From NCBI RefSeq assembly GCF_033439725.1, contig NW_026944386.1, positions 186,001-250,000 of the forward strand: a stretch of DNA of 64,000 nt, written 5' to 3'. Below are positions 34,149 through 44,891 of this stretch, in pieces. Made by a program: the position numbers and the translations under genes. Source of the stretch: Neurospora tetraspora. Its lineage: Eukaryota; Ascomycota; Sordariomycetes; Sordariales; Sordariaceae. The notes under the pieces were generated by a model, which was given only the letters and a program-made list of their open reading frames with translations, searched no databases and was not told the origin of the DNA. Position 1 is the first letter of the stretch, and the number at the start of each line of letters is the position of its first letter.

Positions 34149-34442
34149 TACAGTCCAATGCTGGTTTGTTTGTTAGCTTGGTACTCTTGGTATATTGGAC
34201 GATATCCATCCCGAATTGTCCTAAACCTCACAAAGATAAAATGAATGGCTAGGTACCTACGGATCGGAAAGGCATCAACAAGATTCAATATGGCATATCA
34301 AATTTCCAAAGAAGCATATGCAAAGTAAGATAGATCACGCTTTTGGTTATGGGACGAAACGGATCAATTAGATATATAAACGCCTAGGAAAGTTGGTTGA
34401 CCAGAGGTCTCGAGTTAACAAACAAACCAGTATTGGACTGTA
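34149..34442. mobile_element. MITE-like element with long terminal inverted repeats and TA duplication
   Basis: The left end CAGTCCAATGCTGGTTTG (34151-34168) continues to 34177 and is repeated in reverse complement at 34414-34440. Only two mismatches occur over 27 bp, and weaker similarity extends inward for another 15 or so bases. TA dinucleotides flank both sides (34149-34150 and 34441-34442), pointing to a Tc1/mariner-type target duplication. The 290 bp element has no coding capacity and no RIP damage. Its ends are unrelated to those of the element at 2064-2261, so it is a second family. Confidence 0.75.
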
Positions 34443-34845
34443 CTAACCTAAGCCACCTATGGTTCGTGATGATGAACCAACCAACCCTTGGCCCTTGCAT
34501 TGAAAGCACGAATTATGCCCCCCCGAGAAGGTGCCCGAGAAGGTGAGCACATCACCTATCACATCACCGGACAGGACAGCCCATTCCCAAAAATAAAAAC
34601 GAACCACTTCTCTCTTCTGTACTGTCTACCATACATACATACTTGTATCTACTGTTGGATCGTAAACCTAATATAGATGCGCTACTTAACCTGACAATTC
34701 TGTCCGTCCGAACTATTCTTTCTACACTCACAAACAAACCAAACCAAACCGAACCAAACCACACCTTTATAAAGACCCAGCAGCCAGGTATCGACATCGC
34801 TTTGTTACTTACTTTCTTTCATACGCCATTTCCGCCGCTCAGGGG

Positions 34846-34873
34846 CTAAGCTAAGCTAAGCTAAGCTAAGCTA
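34846..34873 (+). repeat. (CTAAG)5 pentanucleotide repeat
   Basis: Five perfect tandem copies of CTAAG followed by a partial copy. Non-coding, and likely length-variable. Confidence 0.9.
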
Positions 34874-35175
34874 CCCTTACTCTTTTTTCCCTTTCCCTCC
34901 ATTGTCTCTTCTGTCTTGTCCGCTCCGTCGTCCCGTCTCCGTCTCCGTCTCATACCCGACGACTTTAAGAAGTCCCAAGACTACTACTACTGACTGCCCT
35001 GGGAACGAACCTGAAGGTAACGAGACAACGTTCTCCACTTTCTCCCTCTGCTGCACTCCTAACACTGGTACGTATACATGTAATTTTTGGTCCTTTTTTG
35101 ATCAAAGGTGGTGTTTGGTTGTTCATTTTCAATCATCCTAGTAGTATTCCTATTCCTATTCTCACTCTTCTCATC

Positions 35176-35201
35176 CTTCTTCTTCTTCTTCTTCTTCTTC
35201 T
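35176..35201 (+). repeat. (CTT)n microsatellite
   Basis: Between eight and nine perfect copies of CTT within a longer pyrimidine-rich stretch (about 35130-35330), in the 3' flank of the SWIB-domain gene. Confidence 0.85.
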
Positions 35202-35365
35202 GCTCACCCTCACCCTTCTTCCCGTCCTCCTCATCCTTTTCTTCTTCCATTCTAACTAGCCTCCTCCATCCAGCTTCTGCTCTAACCTCATTTCCTCTTT
35301 CATTCCCCCCTCTCATCCCCCTTATCCTTGCCCCTATTTATCTCCATGTCCCCACCGTCCCGCGC

Positions 35366-37804
35366 CTAGCGATGCCCTACAGCAAAACCTTGCTTACTCA
35401 AAAGCACATTAACACTCTCCCTAGCATTGCTCGTATCCCAAACACTCCCCTTCCCACCCCTCCTCCACTCATCTCCCACCGGATCTTCCACCGCCGCTCC
35501 GGCCCTCGTCGCCTCGCCCATAATCACCTCCAGATCCCGCTTCTGGCTCGACAACCAGTTCTTGACGAAGCCGACGGGGTCGGTGGCCATAGACGTCAGG
35601 AACGTGTGTTTAGCCTTGGAGTCGCCGACGGCTTGGATGAGGACTGCCAGGGACTCGTCCAGCTGATGGATTTCGCGGAGAGTTTGAGCGTAGGAGGGGT
35701 TGTGGATGAAGGGCACCAAGTGCTTCGAGCGCAGGGGGTCGTCGACGGAGACACGGATGTCGTAGATTGTCGGTTTGGGAGCGTCCAGCGCAGAATGGAA
35801 CTCCTGGTCCACACGGATGGTATAAGGCAGCTTGATGGGCGGCAACGGTCTCAAGTGGGGGGTGACGTATTCGTTCAGCTGGGGAATGTGTCCCGACTCT
35901 CTCCCGATCAACTTCTGTAGCAGTTCGTCGCACCGAAAGTTGCGCTTCTCGTCGTCTTCTTGCAGCTTCATCAGCTTAATGTACTCGAACAAGCCGGCGA
36001 CGGCTTCCTGGCGCGTGGCCTCGCTCATGTCGATCACGTCCGACAGCTCGGGTGAGAGCTCGTAGCGCTCCGGGTCTTCGTGGCGGTAGAGGTTGATGGT
36101 GATGTTAACATTCTCGTCCCCGTGGCGCTTGAAGGTCAGCTCGTCGAAGTCGGCCGAGGCGGGAAGGTTGGAGCCGGCGGGCGTGCGCTCGGGTTTCTTC
36201 CATTCTATCGAGGTGGTGTCGACGGGGAGACGGCCCGAGGCGGTGGGCTGGTCGAAGTCGACTGTGAGGGCTTTGAAGAAGTGCGAGAAGCGGTAGCGCT
36301 GGCCGGGCTTAGCGGGGACGGGTTTCGCTCCAGACTTTGTTGCTGTCTTGGCGTTGTCTTCGGTTGTATCCATCTTGTCCCCATCCTCCTCATCCTTTGT
36401 GGTCTCGTCTTCGTCGTCGAGTAATCGGCCTTCGATCTTGACGCGGTATGTGGATTCGAGGTTGGAGGGGAAGTCGAAGCTGTCGACGTTGAAGTTGTTA
36501 TTTTGCCAGTACTGGTCTTCGACGGTGTTGGTGATCCAAACGCGGAGTGTCTTGTACCGCTGTTGAGTGTCAGTCATGCTTTGGTCCCTGAAGAACAGGT
36601 ACACACCTTTGCATTCCTGCTGACCGAGTCCACAATATCCAACCTCTTGCGACTCATGGTAGCATCCAGCCGCCGCTCGAAATCGCGTAGCTTCTTGTAA
36701 GCAATAGCGACATCGCCCTCGCCGACCAAAGTCTCCTCGACGCCATCGGGCAGGGTCTTGTCGGTAGGTTTGCGACTCCGGAGCTTGGCCAGGTGGTTGA
36801 CGGCCTCGCGACGGTGTGATTCTTGTTGGATTTGCGCCTGGGTCATGGGCAGTTGGTGGTGAGCAGGACCGGCCGACATCATGGGCCCTGTGAAGAGAGA
36901 AGAAAGACCGGAGAGGTTAGTTAAATGTGTATATGTGTGATATGATCCAGATTTGTGGAAAATGCGCCCGGCGGCGAGATGGACGGAGGGTCAGAGTTCG
37001 GACAAGCCAAGGGTCGTCGGTTGGGTGTAGAGTAAAAAAATATCCAACTGGGAACAGTGATCCAAGAAAGAAAGTGGCAAAGAAGTGCGGTACACAAGTT
37101 TGTTGTCAATGTTTCCTTGTGTTCAAGATGCAGGCAGGAGCGTGGGGTTTCTCGCTTGCAGCATGTATGTTGGATGTTTCGCTCTCGAACTAATCTTTCG
37201 TTCCGTTCCCTTAGCTCGTCGCGAAACCACGTTCTCGTTCGACCGCGGCCGACGGGGTAGGCTCGGGCGGGACCCGCGACAGGACGGCGGGCGGGACCAC
37301 AACTTGTTGAAGTGAGTGTCCAGGCACAACACGACGGGACCCGGACCCAGTCGTCGCCCACTCGCTCGCCCCCCCATCCAAGAGAGTCAACCATCGACAG
37401 GTCCCCGTTCCCCGACGTTTGGAACTAGTCGCGGTGGAGCAATCTGCAAAAAGCGGAGATCTTGACGTTTATCCCACGTTTAATGCATCATGTCGTCTTT
37501 CCATCCTCAATGTTTACCTTTTCCCCTTCTTCCCCGGAAAGGGCAAAATGACACTGACGACGAAATGAAAACAACGAACAGAAAAGAAAAAAAACTCACC
37601 AATCCCCCCTCTCCTCGGTTGTGGGACATGATGCTGTCCTCCTCTCGGTCCTCCCGGCCCTGGATGATGACCACCCGCTGCCTGCGGAGGCAAAGGGACC
37701 TGTGTGTGTTGTTGCGGCGGTCCTTGCGGCAGTCCAACTTGATGGTGACCCGGTGGTTGTTGTGCATGTGGTCCTGGTGCATATCCACGGTATTGGGGCT
37801 GCAT
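35366..37804 (-). CDS. SWIB-domain subunit of SWI/SNF or RSC chromatin remodeller
   Basis: Three exons on the minus strand (37804-37600, 36887-36607, 36559-35366) encode 559 residues. Exon 1 encodes a Gln/Pro/Gly/His-rich leader. The middle holds the conserved pre-SWIB region (YKTLRVWITNTVEDQYW and FKALTVDFDQPT). The SWIB/MDM2 domain, about residues 328-405, contains LSPELSDVIDMSEATRQEAV and GLFEYIKLMKLQEDDEKRNF. A C-terminal helical part includes WLSSQKRDLEVIMGEATRAG. This is the architecture of SMARCD/BAF60, yeast Snf12 or Rsc6 and fission yeast Ssr3. The protein is nuclear and links catalytic subunits of the remodeller to transcription factors. The sequence cannot tell SWI/SNF from RSC membership, and in many fungi one protein serves both. 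Intron 1 is long (712 bases); intron 2 is only 47 bases. Start chosen at MQPQYRGYAPG, the first ATG of the leader. Confidence 0.9.
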
Positions 37805-39014
37805 CTTGTCTGTCTGTGACTCTTCTGCTGTCTTGTCTTCTGTTTTCTGTGATACCAAATTCAACTTGCTATCACTTCTCCCAGTTTTCTGTAATACGTG
37901 TTCGTATTATTTCGCAGATTCGGTGCTTCTGTTTTTCGTTGTATGGATCGCTTCGCATTCGAATACGGGGGGTTCTTGGTTCAAGGGAAGCGCGTCGATC
38001 GCGTCGTTCGTTCTTACTTTAGCTGCGTGCGTGCGGGCGGGCGGGCTGTCGCAGTCGCAGTCCAGCAAGCAATTGATTGAATGATGGAGGTTCAGAGTTG
38101 GGGGTGGAGCCAGAAATTGTTAAGGCGTCCAGTGCGTGCGGCCAAAAGGTACATCCAACAAGTACCGCATCCACAGGGAGACTGGCATGTCACGTCTTGG
38201 CATAGTGCTAAGGTCATGTGACACCCCTGAGAGATACCACTTATTCTGATTCTGCTGTGTTGTATTATAGTATGAAAAAAAGGGCAAACTTGGCTTAAAA
38301 ACGCTACTCGTCAGGACTGCGCTATCAAAAGAGGCATGATTAAAATGTAGTAATACTAGACTAGCAGCTGTAACAAAAGCTACTTGTATGTACCATAGAT
38401 ATGTACGTTTGTGTGCCCCCATGAAACCCTCCACCAATTCCACCCAGTGCTCTTTTGTTTTTGTTGTATGTATGCTTTTCCCCTCCGTCCTCTGCCAGCT
38501 TGCTGCCTGCTTCCTTCCATGGTTGTTAAGCTTCGCTTGTAGAGTTGTAAGCAGCTAAACAAACCCCTTTAACAGAAAAAAAAAGGGTCAAGAATTACTG
38601 AACCGATGGAGAAGCAAAGAACCGCAGAGGCAAAAAAAGAACACATGTGTATATACGCTGTTGTGCGAATGCAGTTCGTTATCCATGCCATGCCATCTCC
38701 CCTCTGTTTCTCTTCGCTGATCAAGAAAATGTTCAACCTGTGACTGTGGCAGACAAGCTTGGGCTTCAACACCAACAGGGGCCATCTTTTTGAAAAAAAC
38801 TGATTTCCCCATCCGCCTCTCCGCACGCCCCTGAACGCTGTCCGCCATTCCGCAGTCCTCAAAAAAAAACAGCCGAATCGCAATGCCTTTCATCCAATGT
38901 TTTGTTTTGTTGCATGTACAAGGTGTGAACAGTATTAGAATTTCGTACCTTCTCCATCTTTCGCTACCTTGGCCGTCATCCACCTCTTCTTCCAACAAAG
39001 GTCAACAACAACCT
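37805..39014. other. Intergenic region upstream of the SWIB gene
   Basis: About 1.2 kb between the start of the SWIB-domain gene and the 3' end of the kinase gene, both on the minus strand. It contains the SWIB promoter and the kinase 3' untranslated region. No coding region or repeat of note was seen. Confidence 0.45.
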
Positions 39015-41820
39015 TCAAAAAGCAGCCCCCAACCCATTCTTCGACTGCCTCCGACTAAACCGATGGCGCTTAACACTGCTGCTATCATCCAGGCTCGCCT
39101 GACTCTTAGTCAGCTGATTGCGGCCCGATCGATCACTGATGCTGTATCCTCCCTCTCCGCCACTGTAGTTTCCATGTCCCCTTCCATTATGATGATGCCC
39201 ACCTCCCCCGATATTCACCATCGAACTCGCCGGGCTGGACGACATGGATATGTCTCCAAAGTTGTCGTTGGAACCTACCAGGTTTTGGGAAAGCGCCAGG
39301 TCCTTGGCCCGCTCCAGCGACTCGATCCACTCGTCTACCGTGTACTTGCTGCTGTTGCCGCCTTCGCTTCCTGCTCCTTCTGATGACTTGTCGGATTTGT
39401 CTTTTTGTTGTTTTTCCGAGGACTTGGGTTCTTCAAAGGTGTAGTGTACGCCGCCCTGGATTTGGGGTGTCCTTGAACATTAGCATCAATATCGATATCA
39501 CCTGATGAATATCCCGTAGAGGGGGCTGGCAGTTACTCACCGTGTCGACACACCAAACCGGCTGGCCCTTGGCGTCGATTTGTGTTTTCCATGTGCAATC
39601 CGAAGCCAGCAGCGAAATCTCCTGCTTCGCCCGCTTCTCCTCGCCGCCGGCCGGTGCAAACACGATGCGGCCGCTCGAGGTGACCATGACGAGACGCTGT
39701 CTCTTCTTGGTAGTGCTGCCGCCAAAGAAGCGAGCCAGCTTCTTATGCCCGTCTCCGCCTTCCTTGCCGTGTGGGCTGTGCGGTATCGGCGACGACACGA
39801 CCATCAGGTCGCCCAGCTTGAGGATGCGCTCGTTGTTTTTTGTCAGGACGGGTGACCAGTCAAGATCCAGTTGCGTAGGAGGCGGTAGTTCGGTGATGAT
39901 CCTAGGAGGTCGGTTGACGTTGTTATTGGCCGGCCCCCCTTGAGTGGTGGTGCCTCTTGTTGAGCTTGGGTTGCCCATGGGCATAGGGTGATTATGATTC
40001 GAGTTCGACCCACCTCCGCCCAAGTGCATCATTTGCGGTTGCTGCTCCTGGGATCCCGGCACGTAAGGCCTCAACCGCGGTGCCTTCATCCTCCACAGCT
40101 CCTTGCCAAACGGATGTCCGGCAAAGAACTCGTGCTTCTTGATGTGCTCGACTGTGAAGCGCTGAGCAGGATCCAGCACGAGACATCGTTCCACCAAGTC
40201 ACGCGCCGCGGGTGGGAAACCGGGCGGGAATTCGTACTCGAGTTTAACGATCTTCTGGAAGGTTAGATACTCGGTTCCTGCCTTAAAGGGCGGCCGACCG
40301 GCGAGGAGTTGGTAAACGATGCACCCAAAGGCCCATATGTCGCTAGCTGTGCTGGCTGACTTTTCCGTAAGGAGCTCTGGGCTCACGTATTCAGCGGTAC
40401 CGACGAACGATGCCGCTCGCTCGTCATCCTCGCCACTCTGCCCCGGTGTCTCCTCTGGTGGTCTGGGATCTCGAGGGTCTCGCAGTAGCTTGGCAGTACC
40501 AAAGTCTGTGATCTTGACGTGCATCTGTTCGTCCAGGAGCACGTTCTCGGGCTTCAGATCACGGTGGATAACACCTCTCGAATGCATGTAGTCGATAGCG
40601 TCCAATATTTGAGCGCCATAGAACCTTGTGCATTCCACGTCGAACGTCCCCGTCTTCTTAAGCACGCCCAGCAGCTCTCCGCCAGTACATAGATCGAGGA
40701 CGTAATACAGAGAAGTCTCGTCCTGGAACGTGTAATACAAGCGGACGATACCGGGGTGCTCCGTAAGTCGGTTCAGGGTGTTCTTCTCGATGTTGACGTA
40801 TTTAATCTTCTTCTCCTTGATGATGTGCTTCTTCTCTAGGACCTTGACGGCGTACTCTCTGAGGGTTTGGCGATCGGTCGCAAGGTAAACCGTGCTATAG
40901 GAGCCCTCTCCCAATATCCTCCCAAAGGTGAAGTCGCGCACTCCTTTCTTGACCGGCTTCATCGTCACCCTCCCGTCGGCATCCACCTCTCTCCTAACGC
41001 CGACTGCCGCACCCCTGTCTTTCCATTCCTCGCTGCTGGTGGAGAGCATGGGTGGTACTTCTCCCAGCCGCGATTCTGACGTATAGGTGCCCGGCGCGGC
41101 TACAGGGATACCCGGGATCTGAGAATATCCGCCTCCAACCCCGCGCGAGCTCCTCCTAGGAGGCAACGCGCCGTTAGGATCGACGCCCATGGGAGGACCG
41201 GGACCGGGCCGGCCTTGGTGGTATGATCGACTCGGCTCTCGTGTAGGGGCACCAGGGGGCGCACGCCTAGAGTCGCTCCTCGAAATAGTCGGCACACCGT
41301 ATAAAGAACTCCGGGAAGTGTCGGTTGTGATTTCGTTCCTTAGCTCGTTCCGTAGGTCCCCATACGCATTCCCGTGTCCATGTCCGTGGTATGCTCCCCG
41401 CTGCGGATCGACCTCCATTGACTGTAGTGCCCCTCCGGTATTAGGTCTCGAGTTTGGTGGCCGATTCCCATTTCCTGCTTGCAACTGTTGACTAGTCGGA
41501 GGATATCCGCGGGCGTTGAGGTTGTCTTGGGCGTTCTTGAGGATCGCGGCGGCGGATTCGTATGTATGGGGCGGGCGCTGCGGGAGCTGCGGGGGGTCTT
41601 GAGGGGTAACCTGGCGTTCTAGGTCCAACGGCGTCCGCTGAGAAGGAGGCTGTGCAGGCTGAGAAGTCGTCTGAGGAGCATTGGTCGTCGTATCCTGATG
41701 ACTCAACAAGACATCGGGGGTTGTCTGTTCGTTCTCTGCCGAATTGACCGAGTCGTCATCGTCGAGGTTGGCGATTCGTAAGCCGCCAAGCGCTTGGGAC
41801 AGGCTGAAGTCTCCGTTCAT
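39015..41820 (-). CDS. PDK1-type protein kinase (Pkh1/Pkh2 family)
   Basis: Two exons on the minus strand (41820-39541 and 39455-39015) encode 906 residues. The kinase domain, about residues 295-585, shows the glycine loop GEGSYSTVY, the lysine motif AVKVLEK, LDLCTGGELL, catalytic HRDLKPENVLL, DFGTAKLL, and FVGTAEYVSPELL, typical of the PDK1 group. A C-terminal PDK1-type PH-like domain follows, with LDLDWSPVLTKNNERILKLG, RLVMVTSSGRIVF and, spanning the intron, PVWCVDT-GGVHYTFEEPK. PDK1/Pkh kinases phosphorylate the activation loops of AGC kinases (Ypk, Pkc1, Sch9 types) downstream of sphingolipid signals and eisosomes. The N-terminal 290 residues and the Gly/His/Ser-rich tail are disordered. 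The frame is open slightly upstream, but the first ATG is at 41820 (MNGDFSLSQALGG). The intron was placed to restore the PH-like strand; without it the protein would end early. Confidence 0.92.
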
Positions 41821-43515
41821 TTTGTTAAGGGGCGACGCCGCCAAGCGAAGGATGGGCTGAGTACAGTACTATGGCGACGGTCGTATGGAAACCAAGCTAT
41901 GAACCACCAGGGCTATGCATCAAGCATATAGCTGCTGGTGGAGTGTAGAGTCGTGGCTGAAGGGGCGAGGAGGGTCAACTGTCGGTCCGATCGAAGCGGT
42001 CGATGGCTCGGGGTAAGGAGATGCTGAAGAGATGGTATGTATGTTGTATGTTGGAAGGATGAAATGCGTTGGATTCTAAAACGCTGCTTGTCAGATTACC
42101 AGTTCGGGTGTTGCGTGTTGGGCATTGGAACAGGAGGCAGTGGCAGTCTGGTCGACGAGTGATCCAATGGACCAGGAGATGAGGAAGCTCCAATCAACCT
42201 CCTGGGTAACCGAACGGGGAGCAGGGGGGGAGGTTCGGCACGGGGGACCGCGATGGTGGTTATTCTCTGCGCTGGCCAAGCTGATGCAAGGCCACGACTG
42301 CGGGTTGCGGTGCGGGCAGTGCGGTGCGTGTTGCGGTGATTTTAAAGATGGATGAAAGCCAAAGTTCTAGGTATACACGGTACGTACCGTTTGTGTGCCT
42401 GTGTCTGGGACTGTCTGGGACCGCCGGTGATGGTCGGGGATAGAAGTCGGTGAGGGTTTCTTCAGGTTCCTGCCAGTCCAGCTGCAAGTGCAAGAGGGAA
42501 ACAACTGAAAGTGTCGAATCAATCGAATCAAGTTCAAGTGGTAGGTTCCCGCTAGCGAGGTACGACAAATACAGTGTCTTGAGGTTATTATTTCAGGCGG
42601 CCAGACGGCTCCGCCAATGGAAATCCACTCTTGCCGGCGTCACTCTCCGGCGACTCTTAGCATCGACCCTCTTCTTTCTAAAAGGGATGCGAGATGCTCA
42701 TGCGCAGAAAACATGCAAGGAAGACGTTACCGGCCACTTGGAAAGGTAGGTTATGGAAAAAGGTGATTGTCGGTTATCTCGGTACTGCTTTTTTTAATCA
42801 ACGCTTCGGCCACGGTACGAAATTAGCATTGGACTCTTCAGTCTAAATGTTAAAGAAACCGTGCTTTTTTACCAGCTCCTGCGTTAGCTGCCGCTTCGAC
42901 ATGCACAATACTGAATTGTTAGTGCGTGGTTTGCTTAGCAGACTTGCCAACTCTACTGTACCATATCCCCGCCTCCCTCGTCTCGTGTAGAGATGCTGAC
43001 AAACCTCAAAGGATGGACTGACTGTTCTCGTGCAACTTCTCGTTTTTTATAGACTTACACTACAACAGTTTTGGCCTCCAGCTTCCACGTTCTTCATGTT
43101 CCGTCCAGGCTTGAGCTTGGGGGCGAAACCGTCGAGTCTTGAACATGAATGGCTTGTTGAATGCTCTCTTGCTACTACGACTATGGCTAGGTCGTTTGTC
43201 ACAATGACCGGAAGTCGTCAGGACCTTCCTCAGCTTTGTCCCCTTGGCGATTGCCTTATGGAGAAGGACGGTTCGCGGGACCATGCCGACTGACTTCTTT
43301 CGTGCTTACTTCCCAAAACACTATCAGTGACACTTCTTGTCAGGAAAGAGCCGGACAGGTCCAGGACGGCAAGATGACGTTTGGACCAGTAAAGACGAGC
43401 CTTCAACGTCCTTCTCATAACCTCCAACCTAGGTAGATTCCTTTCAAAATTTGTGTACTCTTTTTTGTTTCTTTGACGACAACGACCTCATCAGGTACAC
43501 CCAGCACCACCCATC
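41821..43515. other. Divergent intergenic region upstream of the kinase gene
   Basis: About 1.7 kb separating the kinase gene (minus) and a plus-strand gene. No domain-bearing frame is present. The palindrome at 42377-42390 is the only striking word. Confidence 0.45.
42377..42390. promoter_or_regulatory. ACGGTACGTACCGT palindrome upstream of the kinase gene
   Basis: A perfect 14-bp palindrome about 560 bases upstream of the kinase start codon. Its 10-bp core GGTACGTACC is the same as in the two copies upstream of HSP70. A shared dimeric regulator is possible, but none is identified. Confidence 0.25.
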
Positions 43516-44891
43516 ATGCTACGTCTCCGACCTACCGTCCTCGCCTTAACAATGGCAGAGGTGCAAGAAGTCGAAGACCGTCGCAGGGGCTACCGCCGGG
43601 TCAGCAGCAAGAGAAAATGGTCCTTTCGTACACACGCGTCTGAAAACGCTACGTCGGTAGCCTCATCCCCATCGTTGCCCGACTACAGCGACAGTGATGA
43701 GGAGACAGACATCCCCGATCATGACAGTGCAGAACAACCTGTCCAGCTCCCCGTTTTACCAGCCCGCTTCCCTGAAGAGCAGACCGAATTGATCCCCACT
43801 GCCCGGCCGCCGTGCCCCAATGCCTCCTGTGACCAGCGTAACTGCGAGCAGTCTGTTGATGGTGCTGGAGATGAGCGTGATGTTGACCAGCAGCCCCAAG
43901 CTAGCTCGTCTCAAAGCCAGCTGCCTATTAGAACGCCAAGGCCCGGCCCAAGAATTGGGAGCAGCCTTCGTTCACCAGCCCAAAGCTCGGTTGGCCAGAC
44001 GGCTGCTGCGAGCCAGGAAACGACACCACGGACTGAGACGTCGTCTGCTCGCCGTAGTAACAGAGGCGGTGCCCGTTCTTTCGAGCAATTCGAACTCTCG
44101 TTCCAGAATCTGACCATCAGGACCCGGACGGCCACTCCCTCCTCTGCAGCAAAACCTGACTCCGCATCTCGCCCCGGTGAGGTAAGTAGATACCATGACT
44201 TTATGGATATCCGTTCAGCTTGACTAAGGGTCATTGCCAGGGCACGACCCCGAATGCTACCCCGGGCTCCCGTACCACCTCAGCCTCGCACACCCCGTCC
44301 GCCTTTGTCCGTTTTACCAGAAGCATGACTGCCACTCTTCCCCGTCACGGTAGCTCGCCCTCTGAACGCTTAGAGCGTCTTGCCAGCAGCAGAACCCGTA
44401 CCCCGGCTGCCGCCTCGCCCACCAGCGTCAGCACCAGCAGCACCCGCCCTGCACCGGTCATCGAATCCCCAACGACACCATCTCGCCAGCCCGTAACGAC
44501 GCCCAGACCGCCCGCTACCACTCCCGCTAGGACCCCCGCAACGTTTCGGGTCTATAATGACTCCCTTCCCGCGTCCTCGCAGCCTAGGACACCGCAGAAC
44601 TTGCCCGAAGCAAGGCATCAGAGTCGACTACTCCGACAAGGGGCGTATACGGTTCCTGCCGGTTGGCGGACATCATTCTCGCAGGAGCAGAGGACGCCGA
44701 CGACTAGTCGGGCGCAGAGGCGATTGAGACATGGGGGCAGAAGAGAGCCAAGTCCGCAGGGACTGAGGACGCCCGGGATGGTGGGATTGTATGGAGGGAC
44801 GGAGAATCATACGGATGATGGGGTTGTGTTTGTTGATGTCAGGGCGGAGGGGGTTGATGAGCCGGAGGAGGCGCCGCTGGCGCATTTGTGA
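43516..44891 (+). CDS. Hypothetical disordered Ser/Thr/Pro-rich protein
   Basis: Two exons (43516-44181 and 44241-44891) encode 438 residues. The intron has a consensus GTAAGT donor and a CAG acceptor, and both exons stay in one frame. The protein is low complexity almost throughout, rich in Ser, Thr, Pro, Arg and Ala. It has an acidic patch SDSDEETDIPDHD near residue 55, a conserved-looking phrase RSFEQFELSFQNLTIRTRT around residues 190-210, and many SP/TP sites (TTPR, RTPG, TTPS). No known domain, signal peptide or membrane segment is seen. Dense SP/TP sites suggest phosphorylation by proline-directed kinases, but that is speculation. The start is the first ATG of the frame; a second ATG at residue 13 (MAEVQEVEDRRR) is an alternative. 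Codon bias and a clean intron support a real gene. I do not recognise the family. Confidence 0.65.

Larger units (their letters stand above)
33461..35365. other. Intergenic region between convergent sfi1 and SWIB genes
   Basis: About 1.9 kb containing both 3' ends. No gene is supported. It is unusually rich in small repeats: a MITE-like element (34149-34442), a TATG microsatellite, a CTAAG pentamer array and a CTT tract, annotated separately. The accumulation fits a spacer between two 3' ends that tolerates insertions. Confidence 0.5.

Noticed and set aside
42091-42568. Minus-strand frames upstream of the kinase gene
   Set aside because: They lie in the expected promoter and leader of the kinase gene and show no protein-like pattern.
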